Assembly: GCA_964458335.1 (NCBI GenBank)
Contig: CAYWIJ010000019.1
Coordinates: 1 to 17,422, forward strand
Direction of reading: 5' to 3'
Source: Aalborg-AAW-1 sp964458335
Lineage (GTDB): Bacteria > Patescibacteriota > Gracilibacteria > Absconditabacterales > Absconditicoccaceae
Length of the DNA stretch: 17,422 nt
Position 1 is the stretch's first letter, and each line of letters starts with the position of its first letter. Positions 1 through 8,605 of this stretch are shown here, piece after piece. The notes under the pieces were generated by a model. That model saw only the letters and a program-made list of their open reading frames with translations. It did not search any database and had not been told where the DNA came from. The position numbers and the translations under genes are program-made.

Positions 1-84
1 ACAAAGAGGAGTGGATTGCTTCATTCCACTACGTTACACTCGCAATGACGGGTAATGAATTGCTTCATTTGCGTTCGCAATGAC
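1..84. repeat. Dispersed palindromic repeat, two adjacent copies
   Basis: Two copies of the GGATTGCTTC...CGCAATGAC family lie side by side, about 12-51 and 57-84. Bases 1-51 match 3755-3805 with two mismatches. The second copy runs up to the stop codon of the sorting-tail gene at 85. No ORF is supported. Related copies are at 3533-3806, 5788-5819, 6239-6267 and 16856-16882. Confidence 0.85.
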
Positions 85-1143
85 TTATTGTTTGATGATT
101 TTTTTGACAAATTTGTTACCTGACTTAGGATCAGTAGCGACCAAGAGATACATACCTGGTTTTAGGTAAGAGACATCAATATTTGTGTCTTCTGGTGCAT
201 GATCAATTTGTGATACTTTTGCTCCAGTGATTGAGAAAATCTGAATATCGTAGTTATTGTTGCCAGCCAAACCATCATTGAAACGAATAAACTCTTTAGC
301 GGGGTTTGGTGCCACGGTGACAGTATGCCAAGGATTGGCAGGATCGTTTAGTCAGAGAGTAGGTCCCTCGTGATCAAGATTATCTCCTCGTGGAGAAACA
401 GGTGGCTCTATCCATACTCCATTTTCTTTTTTGATACCTTCAGCGATACCATTTCGCATACCTCATGACGAAATACTTCCCCAACGAGAGTTAAGGAAGA
501 TCCGCGTATTATCTGGGAGAGAGTTGATGTTTTCGATGATGTTTTGATATCTGAGGATTTTTACAGGTGAAGTATTTGGGTTTCCATTTATAGTTCACGC
601 ATGAGAAGAAGTATTAAGGTGGATAGGTATGGTGTCTGATGGATTGTTCTGGTTTACAAAACTTAATCGGTTTATAGTTTGGTCAGGATTAGTATAGGAT
701 GCAGTCGCATTTCCGATAGGTTCATCATTTACTGTATATTGTATTCATCGTTCTTGATTATTAGTATTTGCTTCATACCGCGTATCGGTATTTTGATTAT
801 AAATTCGGATCATTCAGTTGTTAGCATAACTGTCAAAATATTTCGGTCCATCAACCGTCTGGTGATTGGTACCATTTGCCAGATCCCATGTTGTACCTGT
901 AATTTTGTTGTTGGCAGTATCGATCACTCGTTTAGAGAAAGCCTGCTGTGCTTGCATTTTCGTCATACCAAAGATCCCCATCATACCAGCTATGATATAT
1001 GCTTGCTGAGTTTTCGTCAGACCTATAGTCATATTAAAATTTGACGTAATACTATCCATAAAAGATCAAATTTTCTGAGAAAAATGAGATGATGCTGAGA
1101 TTCATTCTTGTGTCTCAAGAGAGTGTTGAGGTGTATTAGACAT
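85..1143 (-). CDS. Surface or secreted protein with type IX-like C-terminal sorting domain
   Basis: Read with UGA as Gly, this is one 352-residue ORF from ATG at 1143 to TAA at 85. The last ~75 residues resemble the Por_Secre_tail / type IX C-terminal signal: an N-P-A-K-E start, a D-I-Q-I-F-S-I-T-G-A-K-V strand, I-D-V-S-Y-L-K-P-G-M-Y-L-L-V and a basic K-K-I-I-K-Q end. In Bacteroidetes this domain directs proteins through the type IX secretion system. The N-terminus has about 40 polar residues, then a short hydrophobic stretch (about residues 47-60) followed by A-Q-Q-A. Met38 (codon at 1032) could be the true start of a signal peptide. The middle is rich in Asn, Thr and Ser and matches no family I recognise. 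A good promoter lies at 1188-1215. The tail call is fairly firm; cargo function and the presence of a type IX machine are unknown. Confidence 0.75.
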
Positions 1144-1187
1144 AAAGATTAAAATTTATAATATAAAATCATTATTCATCTATTGTC

Positions 1188-1215
1188 ATTATATTGTTTT
1201 GTTCTGTGAAGTCAA
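1188..1215 (-). promoter_or_regulatory. Sigma70-like promoter of the sorting-tail gene
   Basis: On the minus strand, TTGACT (1215-1210), a 16-bp spacer and a perfect TATAAT (1193-1188) lie 44 bp before the ATG at 1143. Confidence 0.7.
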
Positions 1216-1279
1216 GCCTTTTTTGTTTTTTTGTGATATAACTATTATTATGAAGATATTGGAAGTTATGATATATTTA

Positions 1280-2155
1280 TTATAAGGTAGCTTTGGTGAC
1301 GAATGCACCATCTTTACAGTTGTTTACTTGTCCAAGTGCTACAGCTTTCGCCCTGTACGCAGGTTGTGGAGTGCCAGTATAACTGACTTGCCATCCTGCT
1401 GCCATACCTTTGAGTACTAAATAGGTATTACATGATACTTTGCTCGCTGGATTGATCGTCTCTCCGATCATAGATTTGCTCGCTGCAGTGTTGAATGGAG
1501 CATATAATATGTTGGATTTTGTGATATTGGTGAAGGTAAATGATTTTCCTGATGTGTTTTTTAGAGAATAGGTGTTTACTAAGTATGGTATAACCTGAGC
1601 GTAGTTCAGTGTCCCTTGTGAAGGTAAGACCGTAGTATACGTAGATTCTTCTGTCGTCTCAGAGGTAGTAGGAGTTACTTGTTCACTCGGAGCGAAAATA
1701 TCTGTCTTTGGATCTGTAGTATCAGTAGGATGTTCAGATGCAGTATAATCAGGAGTAGTATCACCAGAGAGAATATCTCCACTCATTATGGTACCAGAAA
1801 GATTTATTCCTGACAAGATATCGGCGTCTAGCGTCTCGTCAGAGGTTTCCGTATCTGTCTGGTCCTGAGGAGCTAATACCTTATTATAGAGCCAATCAGA
1901 AGCACCAGCTCCGAGTTTGTATAACCCTCCACCTACAACACTGAGCAGAAGGAGTCATCCGATGACAGCAAGTCAGATGGATTTTTTTTGGATACTGAGT
2001 TTACTAAACAAGAGCGCAAACAAAAGAAGCACAATACTATTTAGTATTCCAAAGATAAAAAATACGGAAGTGTCAGTGAGAGAAGAGCTGATGGCAAAGA
2101 GGATGGGTGCAACTCACAAGAGATAGAGAAGAGATAAGAACTGCTTTCTGTCCAT
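1280..2155 (-). CDS. Membrane-anchored protein with SLH-like extracytoplasmic domain
   Basis: With UGA as Gly the frame is open from ATG 2155 to TAA 1280, giving 291 residues. Three hydrophobic helices lie near residues 6-23, 30-50 and 60-79; several of their glycines are UGA. A long linker rich in Ser, Thr, Asp and Glu follows (about residues 90-180), with short repeats of the S-G-x-I/N-L-S-G kind. The last ~110 residues contain a segment that fits the S-layer homology (SLH) pattern: F-T-N-I-T, then Y-A-P-F-N-T-A, M-I-G, N-P-A-S-K-V-S-C, Y-L-V-L-K-G-M-A-A-G-W. SLH domains usually bind cell-wall polymers. It is divergent from the gene at 2363, which also has SLH-like segments, so both may act in the envelope. 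The SLH assignment is by eye and tentative; the membrane topology is clearer. Confidence 0.7.
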
Positions 2156-2272
2156 TCGTATGAAGAAAAAATAAAAATTATTCTATCTCTACTATACGTA
2201 TATCAGTATGTTATAAAAGATGAAAATGTCGAGAACTGATAACTGATGGTTAGCAGAGAAGTTGCAAAATAC

Positions 2273-2300
2273 TTGACAAATTAAAAAAAATATGTAATAT
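2273..2300 (+). promoter_or_regulatory. Promoter of the SLH-like gene at 2363
   Basis: TTGACA (2273-2278), a 16-bp spacer and TAATAT (2295-2300) lie about 60 bp before the ATG. Confidence 0.55.
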
Positions 2301-2362
2301 GATGATGTGATACTGATTCACAATAAAAAAAGTTTTATTCTTAATGATGTGTGGTGACATCA

Positions 2363-3472
2363 ATGAACAGAAAACAAAACAAAACATCATCTTCACAAGT
2401 TCTTGTTGTTAGTATGATGTGTACGGTGTTGGTTACGATCGTTGGACAAACGGTCAATGTCGCATTGAATCCTGGAGAATATCAATCTGCACAAGCAATC
2501 CACCAAGAACCTCAATCCGAAGTTCAACAGGTGCATGGAGTAGCAGATACAAACACAGATATACCATCACAATCTCTTCTTGTCGATGAACTTACTGCTC
2601 ATGTCGGAACTAATAAAGACAAGCTAAATCATCGAGTAACGAAGCTATTGTGAGGAAAGGGAAGCGCAAATACATCAACAGAACAGGCAAAAAATGTAGA
2701 GAAGGGATCTGCATGACAATCACAATGATTTGATTATCATAAAGAAGATCCTCATACTCATACAGATGTGGAGAATGAATTGAATAACCAAAGAGATTAT
2801 GTATCGTTTGAAGCGCTACAACACAATCTCAATACAACAACATGCAAGTATGACTTACCAGTGGATAATGCTGATCCGCCTTTGAGAGAAGTGATACAAT
2901 GGTGACTAGATCACTGTTTGATCACTGTATCAGCAAGTTATAAGGTTTATCCTCATGATTACCTTACTCATAGGATGATGAGAGTGATCGCTGAACGTGC
3001 AGGATTTGTCGTGAAGATGGAATATGCGAACGACAATATCGTTACGAATAGTGAACTCCTTATGTTCTTAAATGCTTTACAACAACATCATCAGATCTCT
3101 GATATGCCAAGTGTACCAGTCGGTGCAAAGGTTACAAGAGGAGAATATCTGACGATATTGTACAGATTATTTACCAGTGACACCGTATGAGATCGTGAAG
3201 TGAATGATCCATGAGATCAACTCATAGCCTCAAATACTGAATCACTACAAACTCAAGCATTATCATTAGGAAAAGAATTGCTTATGCATACAGATCAGAA
3301 AAATCTGGATGTACCGAATGAACTGAAACAACAGTTACTTGACTATGCCAATAAAACCTTATCAGATACGACAGTAGATCCTACCAAGGATATGGCGAGT
3401 ACGATCGGTGTGAATATTGATGCATTGCAAGCGACACGAGTGCAAATACAACAATGGCTTGGTAGGTCATAA
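2363..3472 (+). CDS. Exported or membrane-anchored protein with SLH-like repeats
   Basis: One 369-residue ORF with UGA as Gly, ATG 2363 to TAA 3472. In-frame GTG codons at 2351 and 2354 are possible starts, but the ATG gives a normal signal-like N-terminus: basic M-N-R-K, then a hydrophobic stretch at about residues 13-32. A polar, low-complexity region follows to about residue 130. Residues ~170-275 hold two segments that fit the SLH pattern: V-I-Q-W-G-L-D-H-C-L-I-T-V with Y-P-H-D-Y-L-T-H-R-M-M, then V-P-V-G-A-K-V-T-R-G-E-Y-L-T-I-L-Y-R-L-F. The C-terminal ~90 residues look helical and are unassigned. A terminator follows at 3485. It is probably a wall- or S-layer-attached protein; the exact role is unknown. 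Confidence 0.75.
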
Positions 3473-3484
3473 ATATATGTTTAT

Positions 3485-3519
3485 AAAACTGCTTTTCTGG
3501 TAACAGATGCAGTTTTTTT
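3485..3519 (+). terminator. Rho-independent terminator
   Basis: The stem AAAACTGC (3485-3492) pairs with GCAGTTTT (3509-3516) and runs into a T tract. It lies 12 bp after the stop of the SLH-like gene. Confidence 0.75.
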
Positions 3520-3532
3520 GGTAAAGGAGGAG

Positions 3533-3806
3533 TCATTGCGCGAGGCAAAGGAGGAGTCATTGCGAGGCGATAGCCGTGGCAATCCATAGTAATGAGGGTA
3601 GTGGATTGCTTCGTCCTCCTTTCAGTCGTCCTCGCAATGACGGGCAAAAGGAGGAGTCATTGCGAGGCGATAGCCGCGGCAATCCATAGTAATGAGGGTA
3701 GTGGATTGCTTCGTCGTTCCTCCTCCTGTCGTTCCTCCAGTAAGAGGCGCAATGACAAAGAGGAGTGGATTGCTTCACTCTACTACGTTACACTCGCAAT
3801 GACGGT
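3533..3806. repeat. Intergenic array of palindromic repeats with a 100-bp direct duplication
   Basis: This stretch is made of GTCATTGCGAGG...GGCAATCC half-sites and their complements GGATTGCTTCG...CGCAATGAC. The 69-bp segments 3547-3615 and 3647-3715 are direct repeats exactly 100 bp apart and differ at one base (3577 versus 3677). 3755-3805 is a nearly identical copy of 1-51. Short ORFs here are by-products of the repeats on both strands. Each unit could fold into a long RNA hairpin. With the two terminators, this array fills the gene-free stretch 3473-3881. Confidence 0.85.
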
Positions 3807-3828
3807 CACAAAGCTTAATGACAGATTA

Positions 3829-3855
3829 CAAAAAAATCCCATACTATGATGGGAT
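3829..3855 (-). terminator. Rho-independent terminator of mscL
   Basis: Read on the minus strand, ATCCCAT (3855-3849) pairs with ATGGGAT (3842-3836) across a 6-base loop, followed by a run of T. It lies about 27 bp after the mscL stop. Confidence 0.8.
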
Positions 3856-3881
3856 CTCGACTGATATACACTGTGTCAGGA

Positions 3882-4280
3882 TTATTTAACTTTTTTCAAA
3901 AGATCTCTAATTTCAGTAAGAAGTTCTTGGTCAGGAGTAAGAGCTGGAGCTTCCTGTTTTTTTGCAGGTTGTTTTTTTGCCATTTTATCTTTGGCTGTAT
4001 TGATTGCTTTCACTACTATAAATAATGAGAAGGCGATGATCGCAAAATCTACCACAGCTTGGATTAACTGTCCATACATGATCTGTGCATCACCAAGTCC
4101 AAATGAGAGATCAGCAAAATTTTTACCTTGCATGATGATACCGATCAGTGGCATGATCACATTATCAACTAGAGCAGATACGATTTTTCCAAAAGCAGTA
4201 CCAATGACTACTCAAACAGCAAGATCAATTACATTACCTTTCATGGCGAAATCTTTAAATTCATCTAAGAATTTTTTCAT
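3882..4280 (-). CDS. mscL: Large-conductance mechanosensitive channel MscL
   Basis: This is a 132-residue inner-membrane channel that opens under membrane tension to release solutes during osmotic downshock. The N-terminal helix K-K-F-L-D-E-F-K-D-F-A-M-K-G-N-V-I-D-L-A-V-G-V-V-I-G and first transmembrane segment (about 16-45) closely match the family. The second membrane helix is about 70-95, and the C-terminal bundle ends in L-L-T-E-I-R-D-L-L-K. Length is normal. Gly23, equivalent to the gating-critical Gly22 of E. coli MscL, is encoded by TGA (4214-4212), which is strong direct evidence for UGA as Gly. The standard code would start this ORF at a GTG at 4160 and lose the whole first helix. 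The start ATG at 4280 fits the family. No clear Shine-Dalgarno site is seen. Confidence 0.97.
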
Positions 4281-4317
4281 AGGTATATGGAGTTATAAAA
4301 ATAAAAAACATAGCTGT

Positions 4318-4345
4318 TTTATAGTGATTATATGATATATTGCAA
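4318..4345 (-). promoter_or_regulatory. Putative mscL promoter
   Basis: On the minus strand, TTGCAA (4345-4340), a 16-bp spacer and TATAAA (4323-4318) lie 37 bp before the mscL ATG. The -35 box overlaps the first unit of the 22-bp tandem repeat. Confidence 0.45.
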
Positions 4346-4384
4346 ATGATTATAAAATCTCTTGCAAATGATTATAAAATCTCT
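4341..4384. repeat. Perfect 22-bp tandem duplication
   Basis: The 22-bp unit starting TGCAAATGATTATAAAATCT occurs twice without a spacer (4341-4362, 4363-4384). It lies between the divergent mscL and small membrane protein genes. Each unit contains TATAAT on the minus strand, so the duplication could alter promoter use or carry a doubled operator. Confidence 0.85.
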
Positions 4385-4388
4385 TGAA

Positions 4389-4416
4389 TTGACATATAAT
4401 ATTGATTATATATAAG
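4389..4416 (+). promoter_or_regulatory. Promoter of the small membrane protein genes
   Basis: TTGACA (4389-4394), a 16-bp spacer and TATAAG (4411-4416) end 27 bp before the ATG at 4444. Confidence 0.55.
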
Positions 4417-4443
4417 TATTTATATCATAAATTACACTACATA

Positions 4444-4731
4444 ATGAAAAATTGGTATCACTATGATAATGAGATGAAAAATCAAGAAGATTATTTGAAA
4501 CAACAGGATACTGAAATGTGAGTTGCTAAAAATGTATTAGAAAAGAATGGCATGAGTCTATTTAATATGGTATCTCTTATTTCATTGGTTTTATGATGAG
4601 CTGTAGTAGGATGAGTGGTGATGAAGAAGTGTGCACAATGAGAACTTTCGAATGACCATATCCAACAGGTGCAACAATCTCATCAGAAAAATATTAGCGA
4701 TACTTTATTATTGAAAAATAGTAGTAAATAA
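4444..4731 (+). CDS. Small single-pass membrane protein, unknown function
   Basis: A 95-residue ORF from ATG 4444 to TAA 4731 that is hidden under the standard code because it has several TGA codons. The N-terminal ~35 residues are polar and charged. One membrane helix spans about residues 40-62 (S-L-F-N-M-V-S-L-I-S-L-V-L-G-G-A-V-V-G-G-V-V-M); three of its glycines are UGA. A K-K-C follows the helix, then a Gln- and Asn-rich tail. The open frame, the promoter just upstream and the hydrophobic pattern created only by UGA as Gly support a real gene. No family is recognised. The second small gene 39 bp downstream is probably co-transcribed. Confidence 0.6.
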
Positions 4732-4770
4732 TGGTATTCTAGTCTATGTTTTATCTTATTTGTATAGATA

Positions 4771-5019
4771 ATGTCGTTTGATGATCCAAAAACATTTTGA
4801 CCATTAGTAGGGGCATATTATGATAATGCTTTGAAATCTAGTCAGAAATATATCAAATATATGATCTTATGATCTCTGTTAGCAGGAACGATGCGTTCAG
4901 ATGTATGATCTCTGAATTACACAACTGATACACAACAGTCGCCATCGTTGTATCAAGAATGTAAAAAAACTCTTCACAACATTGTGATTGAGTTTCAGAG
5001 AGGTTTTCCTAGAAGATAA
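4771..5019 (+). CDS. Small hypothetical protein, possibly membrane-associated
   Basis: An 82-residue ORF from ATG 4771 to TAA 5019 under code 25. The start is fixed by an in-frame TAG six bases upstream. It has a weakly hydrophobic segment (Y-I-K-Y-M-I-L-G-S-L-L-A-G, about residues 29-41), one Cys near residue 65 and a basic C-terminal end (R-G-F-P-R-R). It probably shares a transcript with the gene at 4444. Its stop lies only 3 bp from the convergent ileS stop, with no visible terminator between them. No family is recognised. Confidence 0.5.
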
Positions 5020-5022
5020 AAC

Positions 5023-8000
5023 TTATTTTTTCAGACTGATGGTCAGCGTATGATCTCCAAGAGTGAGGTCTTTTTTGATGTCTGGATTTTCTAGTCCATA
5101 TGATAGAGTACTGAGTGTCTCTTCTTGTATGGTCGATCCATGATAATTGATGAGTTCTTCTGCATAGTCTCCAGATATTTCTAATTGGATACGATCAGCA
5201 ATATCATAATTAGCTTCTTTACGAGCATCTTGGATAGATCTGATAAGATCACGAGCATATCATTCTCTCTCAAGTTCGGGTGTGATCTCCCAGTTGATTT
5301 GCATGACGATTCCATTATCTACCTCAATATCATCAGCTTGGTTATTCTTCATATAACTGATGTCATAACTTCCTGCTGGAAGTAGCCATTCTCCTACGAC
5401 TACTGTTCCATCCTCAGATTCGATGAATTGTCCAGATTTTGCTAAGGCAAAGATATCTTTCGTTGCTTGACCGAACAGTTCTCCAATAATTTTTCCATCA
5501 GGTTTGCAGATTTTGGTCACGAGTGAATTTAATCTCACATCGGATTGTACTGACTTAATATTCAGCTCCTCTGCGATGATATCCAGATAATACTGATCAA
5601 GTTCAACCCCCAAAGTAAGAGTTGATAATGGTTGTCTTACTCTGATATTTTTCTTTCCTCTGGCTGCTAATCCCATACGTACGATGTCCTGAGTGATGTT
5701 CATCTGGTCAGAAAGTTCTGTATTGATAACAATTTCTGGATTTGGGAACAATTGAAGATGGACACTATTGAGATCTTTTCATTTATTATGGATTGCCGCG
5801 CTATCGCTCGCAATGACGGATTGTGTAAGTATTCTCCAGATGTATTCGGTGATGATCGGCATAAAGGGTGATGCTACGAGACAGAACTGAGTGAGAACGG
5901 TATAGAGTGTGTCATACGCAGAAGATTTGTCACTATCACTATCAGATCTACCTGTCGATTCATTTCATTTTGTACGGTAGACAGGTTTTCGGAATCTTCT
6001 TCTCGATCTACGGATATACCAGTTCGTAAGATTTTCCAAAAACTTCGTAATCTGACGAGATGAGTGTGCAAGATCGTAGTGTGCTAAGTCGTGATCAATC
6101 GTTGCGATAAAAGATTGCAATTCACCAAGAATCCACTGATCAAGACGATTATCTGAAGATGTTGCTTGGTAAAGGGTTTGTCATTCTGAACTTGTTTGTA
6201 CAGCTTCACGTACTAAAGCAGAATCTTTTCCATTGGTTATGGATTGCTTCGTTTCACTCGCAATGACAGGACTTCGTTGGTCGATATTTGCATAGGTGAT
6301 GAAAAATGAGAATGCGTTCCAGAGAGGAAGAATGTTTTGCTTGAGCGCTTCCAAGATGAGATCTTCAGAGAATGACATATCTCCACCACTAAAGAGAGGA
6401 GTAGTAAGGATAGACATACGGACAGCATCACCACCATATTGTTCAAAGGTAGGTTTTGGATCTGGGAAATTTCCAAGAGATTTCGACATTTTACGTCCAT
6501 CATTTCCTGCGATCACTCCATGACAGATCACATTCGTAAAGGCAGGTTTACCAAACAGAGCAACTCCAAGCACGTGCATGACATAAAACCAAGCTCTCAC
6601 TTGCCCCGTATATTCTACCACATAGTCAGCTGGAAATGACTTTTCAAATTTCTCTTTGTTTTCAAAAGGATAGTGTACTTGTGCATACGGCATAGAAGCA
6701 GATTCCATCCAACTATCAAGCACCTCAGGTATTCTATGATAGTTTTTACCATCTTTATGAAGTCGTACATCATCAATATAAGGGAGATGCATATCAAGTT
6801 CTGCATCACGAGTGGTATTTCGGTAGATGGTTTTCCTATTTTCTTCTCTTTTTTCGATGTTGTTTGATCCATTTTTTGAGAGTTCATAGAGTTCTTCACG
6901 AGAACCGATGGCGATGATATCGTTTCCATCTTCTGATCTATAAATCGGCATTGGAGTCCCCCAAAATCTGGTACGAGAGATTCCCCAATCTGGAGCAGCT
7001 TCAATATTTTTTAAGAAACGACCATGCTTATTGTGAGCAGGGTATCGGTTGATGTTTTCATTTTCTTCAATACATCTATCTTTGAGTGATTTTCCTCAGA
7101 AGATTTCTTGAGGTCAGTTGATATCGATAAACCAGCTATCTTGTGCTTTGTAGACGAGTGGTGTTCCTGATCTTGGACAGAAAGCCACACGGTGAGTGAT
7201 CGATGCTTTATGAAAGAGTTTTCATCTTTGAGATAGTTCATCTATGATGAGAGGATTTGCATCACGATAGAATATTCCTTCGAGATTTAATTCTCCATCG
7301 TCAGCGTGTTGTCCAGCAGATACTTCTTGATTACCATCAAGTGGAGCGTGCATGAGGGTAGTATAATGTCCACTACTATCCATAGCTTCCGTAACAGTCA
7401 GACTCTCTTGTTTTGCTAATTGAAAATCAGCTTCTCCAAATTCTGGAGCTTGATGGACGATCCCAGTTCCATCAGAATCGGAAACGAAGTCGGCATGATA
7501 GATTTTATGGTCGTTTGGGTTGTTGGTTTTTCTATAGAGATAGTCAAATGGTGGTTTGTACGACAGTCCTATGAGTTTTTCTCCAAGAAATTCTTCAATG
7601 ACCTCGACTTCTTTGTTGGCAAAAACTGCTTCCAGACGAGATTTCGCTATGATATAGTACGCATTATTATAGTTTACTTTAACGTAAGAGAGATCTTTAT
7701 GTGCTCCAGCTGCGATATTGGCTGGAATGGTTCGTGGTGTTGTGGTCCAGATGAGGATGAAGGTATCTTTGTATGTATCTCCATTCACTGCGAGATCAAA
7801 AGCAACCGTAATAGCAGGATCATTCACATCTTCATACGTGTCGTCCATAGCTACTTCAAAATTTGAGATCGGAGTTTCAAGCTTGGTAGAGTACATGGAT
7901 ACACGTTTTCCTTTGTAGATCAGTCCCTTATCCCAGAGTGTTTTGAAGACTCGCCAAACTGACTCCATATAGTCGTTGTCCATAGTCTTATAGCTGTTGT

Positions 8001-8475
8001 CAAAATCTACCCAACGAGCAAATTGGTCGATATATCGCTTCCATTCTGATGACATTCCACGAGTATAGGCATAACATTCTTCGATAAATTTTTCGATACC
8101 GACCTTGTGGATATCGAGATTTGATTCTAATCCTAGCTTCGTCTGTACTTTCTGCTCGATAGGGATACCGTGACAATCCCATCCCCAGATACGATCTACT
8201 CTTTTTCCTTTCATAGTCTGATATCTTGGGATGACGTCTTTTGCCACTGAACTTGCTAAATGCCCATAGTGAGGAAGTCAGGTCACGAAAGGAGGACCAT
8301 CATAGAATCTAAACTGATTATGAGAGTCTTTACTTTCAATAGATTGTTCAAAAATATGATTATCTGACCAATAAGTATGTACAGTTTGAAAGATATCGGT
8401 GAAGTTTGGTTTGCTCGATTGGGTTGTAAAGTTCATAAGGTTATAAAGTTTGTAAAGGTTATTGTTCATTTTCAT
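5023..8475 (-). CDS. ileS: Isoleucyl-tRNA synthetase (IleRS), type-2-like
   Basis: This enzyme charges tRNA-Ile in the cytoplasm. With UGA as Gly the pieces join into one 1150-residue class I synthetase. The ATP-site HIGH variant is H-Y-G-H (residues 69-72, after D-G-P-P-F-V-T-G-L-P, where that Gly is UGA). W-G-W-D-C-H-G-I-P-I-E follows. A CP1 editing region with W-T-T-T-P-R-T comes next, then K-M-S-K-S at 662-666. N-W-Y-I-R-R-S-R-R-R-F and S-V-H-L-Q-L-F-P mark the anticodon-binding region. The H-Y-G-H and D-C-H-G-x-P-I-E wording fits the eukaryote-like type 2 group, often mupirocin-tolerant. Three insertion-like segments interrupt the C-terminal half (about residues 737-746, 830-842, 886-896); two are the dispersed repeat. 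Met at 8433 is an alternative start, since the first ~14 residues come from a low-complexity A/T-rich stretch. Confidence 0.96.
5788..5819 (-). repeat. Palindromic repeat inserted in frame in ileS (copy 2)
   Basis: The core of the dispersed repeat (ATGGATTGCC...CGCAATGACGG) lies inside the ileS reading frame and is translated as V-I-A-S-D-S-A-A-I-H, between the I-I-T-E-Y-I-W-R-I-L helix and the conserved S-V-H-L-Q-L-F-P. It leaves the frame intact. Confidence 0.85.
5950..5986. repeat. Inverted repeat within an ileS insertion
   Basis: ACCTGTC (5950-5956) and GACAGGT (5980-5986) form the arms of a ~37-bp imperfect palindrome. It encodes part of a Ser/Asp-rich segment directly after R-R-S-R-R-R-F, where IleRS proteins normally continue into the next helix. 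It differs in sequence from the main repeat family. Confidence 0.55.
6239..6267 (-). repeat. Palindromic repeat inserted in frame in ileS (copy 1)
   Basis: ATGGATTGCTTCG...CGCAATGAC lies inside ileS about 70 codons after KMSKS. It is translated as V-I-A-S-E-T-K-Q-S-I without breaking the frame. Same orientation and phase as the other coding copies. Confidence 0.88.
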
Positions 8476-8542
8476 TGAAAAATTATTGACTATATATACT
8501 GATTTCCTTTCGAATTACAAAAAGATTTTTGTCAAGAAAGTA

Positions 8543-8571
8543 TTGACTTTATAGATATTGTTTGTTATGAT
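8543..8571 (+). promoter_or_regulatory. Promoter of the 8606 gene
   Basis: TTGACT (8543-8548), a 17-bp spacer and TATGAT (8566-8571), 35 bp before the ATG at 8606. Confidence 0.6.
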
Positions 8572-8605
8572 AATGCTGTTTTTTATTTATTATAGAAATG
8601 ATACT

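Noticed and set aside
679..1044. Plus-strand 121-codon ORF opposite the sorting-tail gene
   Set aside because: Ile/Ser/Cys-rich composition is typical of antisense reading; the minus frame has a sorting tail and a promoter.
3533..3806. CRISPR array
   Set aside because: Units are long, imperfect palindromes with only one 100-bp duplication and no unique spacers of regular length; no cas genes are nearby.
3381..3849. Several overlapping ORFs on both strands in the repeat array
   Set aside because: They arise from the palindromic repeats, lack family features, and repeat the same peptide motifs in both directions.
4731..4742. ATG overlapping the stop of the 4444 gene as start of the next gene
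   Set aside because: Its frame meets TAG after three codons; the ATG at 4771 opens the real frame.
6296..7004. Antisense or alternative-frame ORFs inside ileS
   Set aside because: They overlap the conserved IleRS frame and show no family motifs; they are shadows of the real gene.
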